Assembly: GCF_002105155.1 (NCBI RefSeq)
Contig: NW_019028979.1
Span: forward strand, 868,001 to 932,000
Reading direction: 5' to 3'
Length of the DNA stretch: 64,000 nucleotides
Source: Lobosporangium transversale
Lineage: Eukaryota; Mortierellomycota; Mortierellomycetes; Mortierellales; Mortierellaceae
Part shown: one piece after another, positions 10,441 through 20,092 of the stretch
How the letters are laid out: the number at the start of each line of letters is the position of its first letter
How positions within the stretch are numbered: position 1 is the stretch's first letter
Program-made: the position numbers and the translations under genes
Notes under the pieces: model-generated
Seen by the model: the letters and a program-made list of their open reading frames with translations, nothing else
Databases searched by the model: none
What the model was told of the DNA's origin: nothing

Positions 10441-11980
10441 TGCATGTATTTATATTGTGCGGCGCAAGTAAATCACACATCAACTTGCCATTCCAGTACT
10501 CGATTCTTGGCCAATTGTCCATGATCCATGTCGCTTCCTCAAGATCTATTTCTTGGTGATCATCATCGTTGAACGATAGCTCACGCAGCCTCTTCAGGTT
10601 GGCTAGCTCATCTAGACCAGTTCCTAGTCTCAAATCCAGCGTCCGCGTTTCGCTATCATTTGAGTTCCGCTTTGTTAACTTAAGAGACCGTAGTTGAGTC
10701 AATTTCCCAAGTTGCTTAAAGACACTACGTGCCTTCTCCATGCCCTCGGTAGTCTCTTGATCAATGTCCGCCTCCAGATAAACAGCCAACTCGGTCAGCC
10801 CAGTGCTCACCCATTCTGCTCCATTGGCAATCTCCGTCATTGTGATTTTAGGTCCCACAAACTCCTTCAGGCGTGGACAATTGGATAAAATAGCTTGAGC
10901 AATCCCATCCACATCGGTACCGCGCACATTGAACACCAATCTTTCAACAGTCTCACAAAGCTTCTGCGGCCTTGTCTTCCATACCATTTGTCCATTATCA
11001 AAAGCCTCTTGCTTGTCAGACAGCAATTCCTGCAGAGAGTGCTGACCGAGTTCACAACGAGGGATGTCTAGCCATTTTAACCCAGACATCCGTCTGAGGA
11101 ATCTCGCCGTGTTCTCGTCTTTTAACTGCGCGTCAAGCAAAATCAGCTCTGACAAGTTATCCTGAGTCCAGGGATGCTGAAGGAATGCTTCCTTGTAGAA
11201 ACTATCGCCGTCTCCCTCGAAGAAATCAAGAAATTCCAGTACACGCAATCCTGGACATCTTCTGACCAACGCCCCAAGGGAATATGCTTTTGTGTACGAG
11301 TGCTGGCTGTATACTCGGATGTCACAAAGACTTAGTGTGTGCATATTCGAGAGATTATAATCACTGTTCTCATTACCAAGGAAGCTGGCAGGTAGCCGGT
11401 TTAAGGATAGTCCATTCAAGTACAAGTACTTAATTTTCTTGCACACTTGGAGGAATACATCGATTTCGTCGTCTATATTTGTGTAAGTTACTTCTAGACG
11501 CTCGAGATTGGTGCATCCCAGCATTGTCTCCCAGAGTTCACGCGATGTTTGAGTATTGTTAAAGTAAAGTCTGGTGATGGTAGAGCTGTGGTTCTTGAGG
11601 AGAAGGCTCAAATGTTCATTCTGTTTGTAACGCATCCATCCTTCGAATGCGATGAACTGGAGACGATCGCATCCCTGCAATGACCAATACTCGTCTGGAA
11701 TAATAATTCTAATACTCTCGTCTGGTTGATCATCACTTCGAAATATTATCGCTTCAATGTATTTCTTGTGTTTCTGTAGTGTTTCGCCAATAGGATATTT
11801 CCTTTTAGTTTCGTAATGGTATTCGGCGACAAGGATGTTTTTCCATATACGCCCGATGAGGGTGCTATGAAAGCTCTTGGAGACGCGGATGCAGTTCAGG
11901 AGGTCATTTCGCTCAAGAAAGTCTCCAACAGGCGAGATGATTTCTGGGAGCTCCAAAGGATTCAATTTTGGATTGTTCAT
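10415..11980 (-). CDS. F-box/LRR protein (young subfamily, copy A)
   Basis: A predicted SCF substrate adaptor of 521 residues from the ATG at 11980 (MNNPKLNPLELPEII); an in-frame ATG at 12070 would add 30 residues read from an A-rich leader. The F-box is at residues 5-50 (LLNCIRVSKSFHS), LRRs follow, and ITMTEIANGAEWVSTGL with LEADIDQETTEGMEKAR marks the C-terminal part. It is very similar to the genes at 45555 and 50274. The last residues (after LLAPHNI) differ from copy B and are read out of the neighbouring F-box relic, so a deletion seems to have given this gene a new tail and stop. Uninterrupted frame, no intron. Confidence 0.88.
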   Translation of the reverse strand: MNNPKLNPLELPEIISPVGDFLERNDLLNCIRVSKSFHSTLIGRIWKNILVAEYHYETKRKYPIGETLQKHKKYIEAIIFRSDDQPDESIRIIIPDEYWSLQGCDRLQFIAFEGWMRYKQNEHLSLLLKNHSSTITRLYFNNTQTSRELWETMLGCTNLERLEVTYTNIDDEIDVFLQVCKKIKYLYLNGLSLNRLPASFLGNENSDYNLSNMHTLSLCDIRVYSQHSYTKAYSLGALVRRCPGLRVLEFLDFFEGDGDSFYKEAFLQHPWTQDNLSELILLDAQLKDENTARFLRRMSGLKWLDIPRCELGQHSLQELLSDKQEAFDNGQMVWKTRPQKLCETVERLVFNVRGTDVDGIAQAILSNCPRLKEFVGPKITMTEIANGAEWVSTGLTELAVYLEADIDQETTEGMEKARSVFKQLGKLTQLRSLKLTKRNSNDSETRTLDLRLGTGLDELANLKRLRELSFNDDDHQEIDLEEATWIMDNWPRIEYWNGKLMCDLLAPHNINTCIFLRQSIE

Positions 11981-12039
11981 GTTGTAAAGGTTGTAGAGAG
12001 AGGATGCTGATGAACCTGTTCCCATAGCTGGCATTCTTT

Positions 12040-12240
12040 TTTTTTTTTGTTTTTGTTGTACACGTTGCACACTCTTTGGCCACAGCCAAGGTTTTCACAT
12101 TGTTCCTTGTCCACTCTTTGGTGAATGTTCTTTCTTCGTCCAAAAGCCCCATCAATACACTGTCGACTGTCGAACTATGCGAGAGTATAGGAATCTCGAA
12201 GTGTACAACCTGCCTCACATCTAACTTGCTGATTGAACGA
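12040..12240 (-). other. duplicated leader reading frame (copy A)
   Basis: The 5' flank of copy A contains the remains of a reading frame also present before copies B (45279-45493) and C (50017-50215). Shared words are QQVR-EAGCTLRDSYTLA, GLLDEERTFTKEWTRNN and ECATCTTKT. Here, as in B, a 7-base direct duplication (TCGACAGTCGACAG) shifts the frame in the middle; C has a single TCGACAG-less form and reads straight through. It could be an upstream ORF, an old exon or captured coding sequence. Confidence 0.6.
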
Positions 12241-12639
12241 CATGGGTAGCTGCTTGGGATAGGTCATGTGAGACAGCGAAAAACAAACGAAGGGTGAATG
12301 TAGAAATATAGAAAGAGAAGCCTTCCGTTGATGTGATAAATGGATTGCATGTTCCAACCCGGAATCAATACGCTAAAAAGACTTAACATTAGAAATTAGT
12401 GGCAATAACGAGTCATATTCATTAATGCGATAAAATCCATGGTGCGAGGTTTTAGAACGGACCGATGTCATCTTATAGATCTTATAGATAGATACGTAGT
12501 TATCTGGTACAGGTGCCTCCACCAGAAAATGAATAAATAGGTGTGGACCCATATCTTATTCTCACCGACCTTCGTATTCACATGTCTGTCTACAAATATT
12601 TCTGACCTGATAAAACCTGTCTACAAAATATTTTTCACT

Positions 12640-12800
12640 TAAGTACACTATGAAAAGTCTTTGGAACACGGATGCAGTTTACAAGATTATGTCGATTGAG
12701 GAAGCCGCCAATGAGTGGGATGGTTCCCGATATGTCGCCTTTTATTTTTATCACAAGTTTCATTCGATTGACTGCCTTATAAGATGCATGTATACCCTTG
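12640..12800 (-). pseudogene. F-box fragment (relic, second copy)
   Basis: Encodes TIPLIGGFLNRHNLVNCIRV on the minus strand and is nearly identical to 10290-10440, including flanks on both sides (CTGTCTACAAAATATTTTTC before, GCAGTCAATCGAATGAAAC after, in coding sense). The two are direct repeats about 2.35 kb apart that bracket gene copy A. Confidence 0.8.
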
Positions 12801-13102
12801 GATACATCCACTTTTTTCTTTTGCAGAACTTGCTCCCATACTGCATAGAGTGTTTGGTATGCCTTGCCTTAATAAAATTGATGACATTTCTTTATTCATA
12901 TCCTCCACAGCCGGAAGAAGCTCCAGTAGGGTTTGTGACGAAATAGAAGGGTTGACGTGATATTTGTATGCAACAGTAACGCGATACTCTATGTCTAATA
13001 TATAAAGCATTATAGACTTGGACAAGTACAAGGCACAGGTAAACTTAACGAAGATGATCCCTACACTTAAGACTCTCGACTGAGATATTGTGCAGAAATA
13101 TG
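12801..13102. other. duplicated 3' flank of F-box copies
   Basis: No gene. This stretch, read on the minus strand, matches 47250-47570, the 3' flank of the F-box gene at 45555 (for example AATAAAGAAATGTCATC and GAGTAACGCG). It is therefore part of the old duplication unit gene + flank + F-box relic. Confidence 0.6.
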
Positions 13103-14663
13103 TTAAAGTAAGTTACACATCGACTTGCCATTCCAGCACTCGTTTCTTGACCAGTTGTTCACAATCCATGTCGCATCCCTGAAATCTGTTTCCTGGTGAT
13201 CATCATCGCCGAACGATAGCTCACGCAGGCTCTTCAAGTTAGCTAGTCCCTAGTCTGAAGTCAATGGGTTTTTCTCATCGTCGCTTGTGTTATACCTGTT
13301 AAGTCAAGAGATCGTAGTTGAATCAATCTTCCTAGTTGGTTAGAGACAATACGCGCCGTCTCCATGCCCTCGAGAGTCTCTTGATCAATGTCTATCTCAA
13401 GATAAATATCCAACTTAATCAGTCCGGTGCTCACCCATTCTGCCCCATTGGCAATCTCTGTCATGGTGATTTTAGATCCCCGCAGGTCCTTCAGGCGTGG
13501 GCAAATGGATAAAATAGTTTGAGCAACCCCATCCACGTTGACACTGCTCATATTGAACGCCAATCTTTCAACAGTTTCACAAAGCTTCTGCGGCCTTGTC
13601 TTCCGTACCATTTGTCCATTATCAAAAGCCTCTTGCTTGTCAGACAGCAATTCCTGCAGAGAGAGCTGACCGAGCTCACAGTATGGGGCCTGTAGCCGCT
13701 TTAATTCAGGCATCCTTCTGAGAAGTCCCGCCATATCCTCGTCTTTTAACTGCGCGCTAATCAAAATCAGCTCTGACAAATTATTCAGCGTCCAGGGATG
13801 CTGAAGGAATGTTTCCTTGTAGAAGCTATTGTCACTTGGGTCTGCTGGCTCATATTGGAAGTGGTGTTGGACTTCGTTTGGCTTGTAGAGCTCGTAAAAT
13901 AGCAGTGAACGCAATCCTGGACATCTTCTGACGAACATACCGAGGCAATAGGCTGATGTGTACGGGTGCGGAGGTTCAGGTATCGAAACATCCTGAAGAT
14001 GCAGTGTGTGTATATTTGGGAGATTATAGCCACTGCTCTCAATACATAGGAAGCTGGGAGGAAGTTGGTATATGGATATTACATCCAGGTCTAGGTGCTT
14101 AAGTTTCTTGCAAACTTGAAGGAATACGTCGATATCGTCATGGATATTTGCGTGAGATACTTTTAGATGCTCGAGATTAGTGCATCCCAGCAATGTCTCC
14201 CAGAACTCATACGATGTTGGAGTTTTGTAAAAGTGAAGCCTGGTGATGGTAGAGTTGTGGTTCTTGATGAGGTTCAAATATTCAACCGATTTGGGATACA
14301 CAAGTTCTTCGTACTCGATGGATTGGAGGTGATCACATCCCTGCAATAACAAATACTCGTCTGGAAGATTGTTTCCTTCAAATATAATACCCTCGATGTA
14401 TTTCTTGTGCTTCTACAGTGTTTCGCCAGTAGGATATCCGTATTCGGATTCGGATTCGGATTCAGATTCTAATTTAAAGTCGAATTCAGATTCTGATTTA
14501 AAGTCGGATACAACAAGGATGTTTTTCCATATGCGCCCGATAAGAGCACTATGAAAAGTCTTGGAGACACGATGCAGTTTAGAAGATCATCTAGATCGAG
14601 AAAATCGCCAACAAACGAGATGATTTCTGGAAGTTCCAAGGGATTCAATTTAGAATTGTTCAT
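13103..14663 (-). pseudogene. F-box/LRR pseudogene
   Basis: MNNSKLNPLELPEII at 14663 and FLDLDDLLNCI form a good F-box start. A frameshift follows at the conserved NCIRVSK, and a CTGATTC-rich expansion (6-base repeats, 14440-14510) replaces part of the linker. A long open piece from 14352 to 13261 carries the LRRs, including ITMTEIANGAEWVSTGL and LEIDIDQETLEGME. Another frameshift near 13260 is followed by the remaining C-terminus (LRELSFGDDDHQE through IVNNW), ending at a TAA at 13103-13105. Two or more frameshifts make it non-functional. It belongs to the same young subfamily as the genes at 10415, 45555 and 50274. Confidence 0.88.
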
Positions 14664-14799
14664 GGTGCAAGAGAGGATGCTGACGAACCTTCACTTTTTT
14701 TCATTGCATTGCACATATTCAAGGTTCTCGCTTTTAGAGACCAAACCTTGAATTAACAATTTAATATTATGTCTCTTTCTGCCAATCTTTATATTATGC

Positions 14800-14942
14800 A
14801 GCTCAAGCAAGTCATATACCAACCTGCCATTCCAGTACTCGATTCATGGCCAGTTGTTCACGATCCATGTCGCATCCTCAAGGCCTATTTCCTGGTGATC
14901 ATCGCTGAACGATAACTCACGCAGGCTCTTCAAGTTGAATGT
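14800..14942 (-). pseudogene. C-terminal F-box/LRR fragment
   Basis: On the minus strand this reads LKSLRELSF, then DDHQEIGLEDATWIVNNWP, a stop, IEYWNGRLVYDLL: the last 45 or so residues of a young-subfamily F-box protein. The rest of the gene is absent; different sequence begins at about 14943. Confidence 0.8.
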
Positions 14943-15002
14943 AACTTCAAGGCCTAGTTCATAATCATCATCTTCCTTGAAGCCCTGTGTCAAGCTCTTC
15001 GC

Positions 15003-15420
15003 ACAGAGTATTTAACAATCCGTTCACTCCTGGAGAATTGGATTGGCCAAATTGGACAGTCTTCTCCATTTACGAAATCCTTGTACTCCAGAAAGCATTT
15101 GGTCTATTGTAAAATGACATTAATTGATCAATATAAGGCTTCGTGTCCCACAGATTCACAGGTACACGGTATTCTCATTGCAGTTTTTTAAATTATTTCT
15201 TTTTTTACCCTGATAATTGTTCAGGACCATAAAGCGATAAGAACATAATCTCGATGCAAACCGAGGCAAAGGCTGCAACAGATCCATAAGGGCCCAATCA
15301 GGTTGGTTCTCATCGTCATATGACCAAATATATTCAAAGTAGGGTATAATCACTCGTCACGTATCCTGCAACAGAGTCATGGATGAAGCCGCCTTCATGA
15401 TATACTATCGCAGCCTGTAG
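15003..15420 (-). pseudogene. relic of an unknown spliced gene
   Basis: Minus-strand reading gives protein-like pieces that join in phase across a short GT-AG intron (15224 to about 15190): IPYFEYIWSYDDENQPDW and MDLLQPLPRFASRLCS, then YRVPVNLWDTKPYIDQLMSF and NRPNAFWS, a stop, and VNGLLNTLCEELDTG. Upstream, EGGFIHDSVAGYVT is in another frame. I do not recognise the family. The stop and the frame change argue for a decayed gene; chance open frames remain possible. Confidence 0.35.
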
Positions 15421-16217
15421 GGGCCTCAACCTTGAATGCGTTGGTTCTGGATTATTGCTGTTGCTGCTGCTGTTTCTATTCAAGACGAAGGCGTCATTTG
15501 AAGCTTTATTACAGCTTTATTACTGGACCATGCAAGCCAACAGAAGAGCAGGTCGACAAAAGAGCAAGTTTACTTCTACTGATATTCACCACTCTAGCCT
15601 AAAGCCTTTGTCCCTCGGCCCAGTGAACCGTATGAACGAAGTTTAACACATTTTTGAGTCAAAATTAACGATTATAACAGTAGAACAAATAATGATACAG
15701 TCCTGCCATATAAATAGCATTATTCTAAATAGCTCATGGCCCTCTTGCGCTTTATAGTCACTACTGTTGTCCAGGTTCTTTTGAGTATGGTGAGAGTCCT
15801 CAAGCGACTTATTTGCCCGCTTCTGACAAACATTCCCAAAAAACTGTACTGATTTTCTGGCAATAAGGTCGTTTCGGATCAGGAGCCAGAAGATGACTGA
15901 AAGAGTATGAGTAATGGACAAGCAGCCATATGTCCTCAGTCTACTCTCGAGCAGCAAACTGAGAGAAAATCCCGTCACAGAGAATGTTACCGGGTCTGCC
16001 TTCTACAGAAAAAGTACCCTATTCGATGGGTTAATGCCTTTATGACAAAAAAAAAGTATACAGATTGAGAATAGAACGGGGTTCAATTAACTTCAACTTC
16101 AAATATTTATTGTTACGATTGCACCAAAGTGCATACGCTTTTGGGAAGCACATGTCCAATGGCTTTTGCCGTCCATATCAGAACATGAAGTGATAGTTTT
16201 TTTTTTCCCCCTACAGC
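15421..16217. other. intergenic, no gene seen
   Basis: No supportable gene. A minus-strand frame at 15643-15978 is open for 111 codons but shows no family resemblance. Short CTG repeats lie at 15460-15475. Confidence 0.35.
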
Positions 16218-17768
16218 CTATCCGTGTTTAATGTTGTGTGAATAGAATAAGGCATTCACGGAAGAGGGTATAGATGGGTCATCAATCAAGCGGTCTAAGT
16301 ACTTGATGCTTGGCCAGTTGTTCACAACCCATCTCGCATCCTCAAGTCCTATTAACTGGTGATCATCACCACGAAACAATACCCTCTTCAGCACTTTTAG
16401 GTTGGCTAGTTCATCCAGACCTGCCCTTAGTCTCAAGTCCAGCGTCCGCTTTCTCCCCCTATTCCTTGGGCTCCAGGATGTTAGGTCAAGGTTGCGTAGC
16501 TGAGTTAGTTTTCCTAGTCGTTTAAACGCAATACGCTGTTTTTCCATGCCCTCTACAGCCCCTTGGTCGACATCTACCTCAAGGTAGATGGCCAGGCTAG
16601 TCAATCTAGTGCACACCCATTCCGCCCCATTGGCAATCTCCGTTACTGTGATTTTAGGGCCTCGCAGTAGTTCTAGTCGTGGACAATTTGACAAAGTTGC
16701 TTGGACAATACCATCCATGCTGGCGCTTTGCGTGTTGAACACCAGCTCTTCAATTGTCTCACAGAGCCTCCGCAGCCTCGCCTTCCGTACCATATATCCA
16801 TTATCCAAGATATCTTGTTTGCCAGCTAGCAACTCTTGCAGAGAGAGCTTGCCGAGCTCGCAAAATGGAGCATCTAGCCGCCTTAACTCTGCCATCTGTC
16901 TGAGAAGTGCCGCCATATCCTCGTCTTTTATTTTCATATAAGGGAAAGAAAGCTCTGATAAGTTCGCCAAAGGCCAAGGGCGTTGAAGGAACGCTGTCCT
17001 GAAGACATCGTCGTGATTTGGTTGGATAGGTCGCCCGTACTCGCTGGTATCACAAAATTTCAGTGCACGCAATTCTGGACAACTCCTCACCAACATGCCG
17101 AGGCAATACGAAGGTGTGTATGGACGCGGGGGATTAGTAACTTGAACGCCAGTAATGCATAGTGTGTGTACATTTGAGAGAATATATTCGCTAGTCTCAT
17201 TACTTAGAAAGCCGATCGGCAGCTGGTGTATCATTACATTTTCCAATGCCAAGTGCCTAAGTTTCTTGCAGACTTGAAGGAATAGATCAACTTCGTCATC
17301 TATACTTGCGTAAGATACTTCCAGGTGCTTAAGGTTAGTGCATTCTAGCAGTGCTTCCCAAAGCTGTCGTGAGGTTTGAGTACTACTCATGCAAAACATG
17401 GTGATGGTGGAGTTGTGTGCCTTAACGAAGTTCGGAAGGTGAGCCAGTCCGGAAAACCTCCAAGTTGGTCTCCCGTACCTGATGAGCTTGAGACGGTCAC
17501 ACCCCTGCAATGACCCATACTCCTCTGGAAAGCAACATTCAAACCTAATCGCCTCGATGAATTTTTTGTGTTTCTGTAGCGCCTCGTTAGTAGGATGTCT
17601 TTTTAGGAAAGGCGAGATCGTGATTTTTCTCCATATGAAACTGATAAGGATACTATGAAAAGCCTTAGAGACGCGGATACAGTTTAAGAGGCCTTTTCGA
17701 GTGAGGAAGTCGCCAACAAGTAATAGAATTTCAGGGATATCTAAAGGATTCAATTTAATATTCTTCAT
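16218..17768 (-). CDS. F-box/LRR protein
   Basis: A predicted SCF substrate adaptor, 516 residues from the ATG at 17768 (MKNIKLNPLDIPEIL); the frame is open to 17870, but this start matches all relatives. The F-box is at residues 5-50 (GDFLTRKGLLNCIRVSKAFHS), followed by LRRs (LECTNLKHLEVS, FLQVCKKLRHL, LGMLVRSCPELRAL). The C-terminal hallmark is ITVTEIANGAEWVCTRL and LEVDVDQGAVEGMEK. The segment before VFRTAFLQRPW (DTSEYGRPIQPNHDD) is at the family's variable position. Intronless and undamaged; more distant from the 10415/45555/50274 group than these are from each other. Confidence 0.88.
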   Translation of the reverse strand: MKNIKLNPLDIPEILLLVGDFLTRKGLLNCIRVSKAFHSILISFIWRKITISPFLKRHPTNEALQKHKKFIEAIRFECCFPEEYGSLQGCDRLKLIRYGRPTWRFSGLAHLPNFVKAHNSTITMFCMSSTQTSRQLWEALLECTNLKHLEVSYASIDDEVDLFLQVCKKLRHLALENVMIHQLPIGFLSNETSEYILSNVHTLCITGVQVTNPPRPYTPSYCLGMLVRSCPELRALKFCDTSEYGRPIQPNHDDVFRTAFLQRPWPLANLSELSFPYMKIKDEDMAALLRQMAELRRLDAPFCELGKLSLQELLAGKQDILDNGYMVRKARLRRLCETIEELVFNTQSASMDGIVQATLSNCPRLELLRGPKITVTEIANGAEWVCTRLTSLAIYLEVDVDQGAVEGMEKQRIAFKRLGKLTQLRNLDLTSWSPRNRGRKRTLDLRLRAGLDELANLKVLKRVLFRGDDHQLIGLEDARWVVNNWPSIKYLDRLIDDPSIPSSVNALFYSHNIKHG

Positions 17769-17870
17769 GTTGCAAAAGGAGGATGTGGACACTACATGTT
17801 TCTGCAAAGCTCTTTTATACAAAGTAGTGCTTGTTATTGTCACAAACCTCAGGCTTCTTTTGTAAGACAA

Positions 17871-18180
17871 GTTACATGTATACTCCCTGGACTACAGCCA
17901 AGATCTTTTTTTTTTTCCTTTTCTTTTCATATGGTTGATCGAAACAGTTACCATTCCGGATATTATGTTTGTTATAGCTTGATAAGATTGAGAGCGTTCC
18001 TTATCCATGTCATCCACAACTATTTAGAACTGTAAGGTGTGTAGCAAAACAGAAATTGATGCGACTTTATGTACAACAGAGACACATATTCCTTGTCCAG
18101 GACAAAGGCGCTCACTTGCTAGTCCGGTGATTTTTTTTCTCGGCGTGGTGCACCACCATCTAGAAATATCCACTGTTGGT

Positions 18181-18224
<44 letters not shown>

Positions 18225-19129
18225 TTTTGATTTTGTACACCGGTGAGGTTAATTGACCAAGATGCCATCATAACATTAATATTTAATATGTCCACCGAAC
18301 ACCACTCCATTGATACATTAACGTTATACCACGTCAGTCAGTCAGTCAAAAAAGAAAGAAAGAAAGAAAGAAACCTTTAGTACAGCAATGAAACTCGACT
18401 CTTCTCACCCTCGAGCCACATGTTTTGGGGTCGTTCCATCATGCGAAAGTTTGCCTTTGTAAGTTCTATCATCTAATTTCTTATCTCTTCTTTCCTTCCC
18501 CCAGCCTGCGTCAGCTGTTGAATAGATCAGCATTGTAGACCAGCTCTATCGCCTGGATTCTATGTCATCTTATGCAAACGTGAATATAGCCCACGAAGGT
18601 TGTTCGTCTGTGGCCCCGATTGAGTTCAACAATGATGAGCGAGTGGAAATGGGCCTTACAAAGCGATAGTTAGCTTGGAGAGAAGGGGAGGAAGAAGTGG
18701 CTTTAGATGAAGTTGTAGGGCTGTAAAAGTATAGTCCGACATCATTAATGTCATTAATGCACAATAACAAAATGACAGCATGATCGAAGGTCAAAGCACA
18801 TTTGCAGGGCTGATGGATCACATGAAGTGGGTGCTCAAGGGCGCAGAAGCACGTGGAACGCATTATTTGAAGATTGGGATATTCAGTTTGAACAAGGACG
18901 GACTTCAACAGCCAACTTATCATGCAGCTTTCAGATGTTACTCGGAACTTCGGATGCCGCTTGGTTATTCATATTTTAGGAGATCCTTTGGGTTCGGATG
19001 TTCGCCAAGGAATCTCAGGGAATAACAGAGCAGATCCCCTTGGCGCAGTGATCGTTCTTGAGCTTGAGCGTGGTAAGTGAACAAGAAACTTTTATTTTCT
19101 ATTCACATTCTCGTTTATTAAAGGTATTT
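17871..19129. other. intergenic, no gene supported
   Basis: Contains a T40 run, a GAAA microsatellite (about 18350-18372) and otherwise mixed sequence. A plus-strand frame at 18780-19025 and a minus-strand one at 18570-18923 are open but resemble nothing I know. The AATAAA of the Ran-like gene (minus strand) is at about 19112. Confidence 0.4.
18183..18222. repeat. T40 homopolymer
   Basis: Forty consecutive T on the plus strand, the longest single-base run of the window. Confidence 0.9.
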
Positions 19130-19765
19130 TTAATCTTCCTCGAGAGAAAATTGTGCGGCTCTGTCTAATTCCTCTTGGTGCCGCTGCATGAGTTCAGCAT
19201 CAACTTGAATCTCAGGAGGAGCCAAAGCAGTAGCGCCAACAAACTCTAGCCTCGGATTTCCACAAAGCTTGCGAGCCAAGCAGAGGAAAGGTTTCTCAAA
19301 GTTATAGTTGCTCTTGGCCGAGACCTCGAAGTATTGAAGAGATTTCTTGCGGTGGAAGGAAATAGATTTGGGTCTGACCATGCGCTCTCTGATGTCCGAT
19401 TTGTTCCCACAGAGAACGATGGGAATGACTCCGCATAGATGGACAAGATCATTGTACCAGTTGGAGACGTTCTTGTATGTGAGTCTGGTAGTGACATCAA
19501 ACATAATTATACCACATTGCGCGTTCATATAATATTCGTTAGGGAGGCTGCCAAGTTGTCCCTTACTAGCACTGTCCCAGACGTTGAAGGTAATCGAGCC
19601 GTCGCTGGTGGTGAATACTAGAGGGTGGACATTGGTATCCAAGGCGGCGATGTACTTCTTCTTGAATTCACCAGCCAAGTGACGCTTAACGAACGTGGTC
19701 TTTCCCGTACCGCTATCACCAACGAGGACAAGCTTAAAAGTAGGGGCTTTATACTTGTCGTGCAT
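19130..19765 (-). CDS. Ran-type small GTPase, switch residues lost
   Basis: A 211-residue Ran (nuclear transport GTPase) relative, colinear with Ran along its whole length: [72 protein letters not shown]. The P-loop (Lys22, Thr23) and the base-binding NKSD and SAK are kept. The switches are not: Ran's Mg-binding switch I threonine is Ala41 (YIAALD), and the switch II DTAGQE is DSASKG (residues 64-69), so the catalytic Gln and the essential Gly are gone. The Phe that contacts NTF2 is Leu71. The C-terminal acidic tail is reduced to LEED. The gene has no introns, so it may be a retrocopy. The frame is fully open, which hints at selection or youth. It lies among F-box genes. Confidence 0.85.
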   Translation of the reverse strand: MHDKYKAPTFKLVLVGDSGTGKTTFVKRHLAGEFKKKYIAALDTNVHPLVFTTSDGSITFNVWDSASKGQLGSLPNEYYMNAQCGIIMFDVTTRLTYKNVSNWYNDLVHLCGVIPIVLCGNKSDIRERMVRPKSISFHRKKSLQYFEVSAKSNYNFEKPFLCLARKLCGNPRLEFVGATALAPPEIQVDAELMQRHQEELDRAAQFSLEED

Positions 19766-20092
19766 TTGAGATTAGGAAATTTTTTTGAAGAAAAAATGTT
19801 TGACCCCCCTAAAATCGCAAGTTTGGTCCCAGCCTGTCAGTGAGCGTAAGTGCAATGCACATAAGCCACACTGGCTGGTGACGAGCCTAAGTTTGACACT
19901 CTTTTCTTTCTAAGTCGTACAAACGGCGGGGAAATGGCCCCTTTTTTTTTTCTAAGTCGAATATGCCGCTAGCAAACTGTCAGCTTTGGAGGCTTGGTCG
20001 CTGTAGCCTTTTTCTTTATGTTACGCCACCAATCCTGTACACGAGTATTTTAGTCCGTTGTCCACATTCCATTAACATCATCTCGTCTCAAC
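19766..20092. other. divergent promoter region
   Basis: About 330 bases between the divergent Ran-like and F-box genes. No gene is seen; short pyrimidine runs (19789, 19941) and no obvious TATA box. Confidence 0.4.

Noticed and set aside
15643-15978. 111-codon minus-strand frame with some hydrophobic stretches
   Set aside because: No family resemblance, no conserved neighbour and no start context; it is as likely to be chance.
18570-19025. Overlapping open frames on both strands
   Set aside because: Both strands are open over the same stretch and neither gives a recognisable protein or in-phase splicing to a neighbour.
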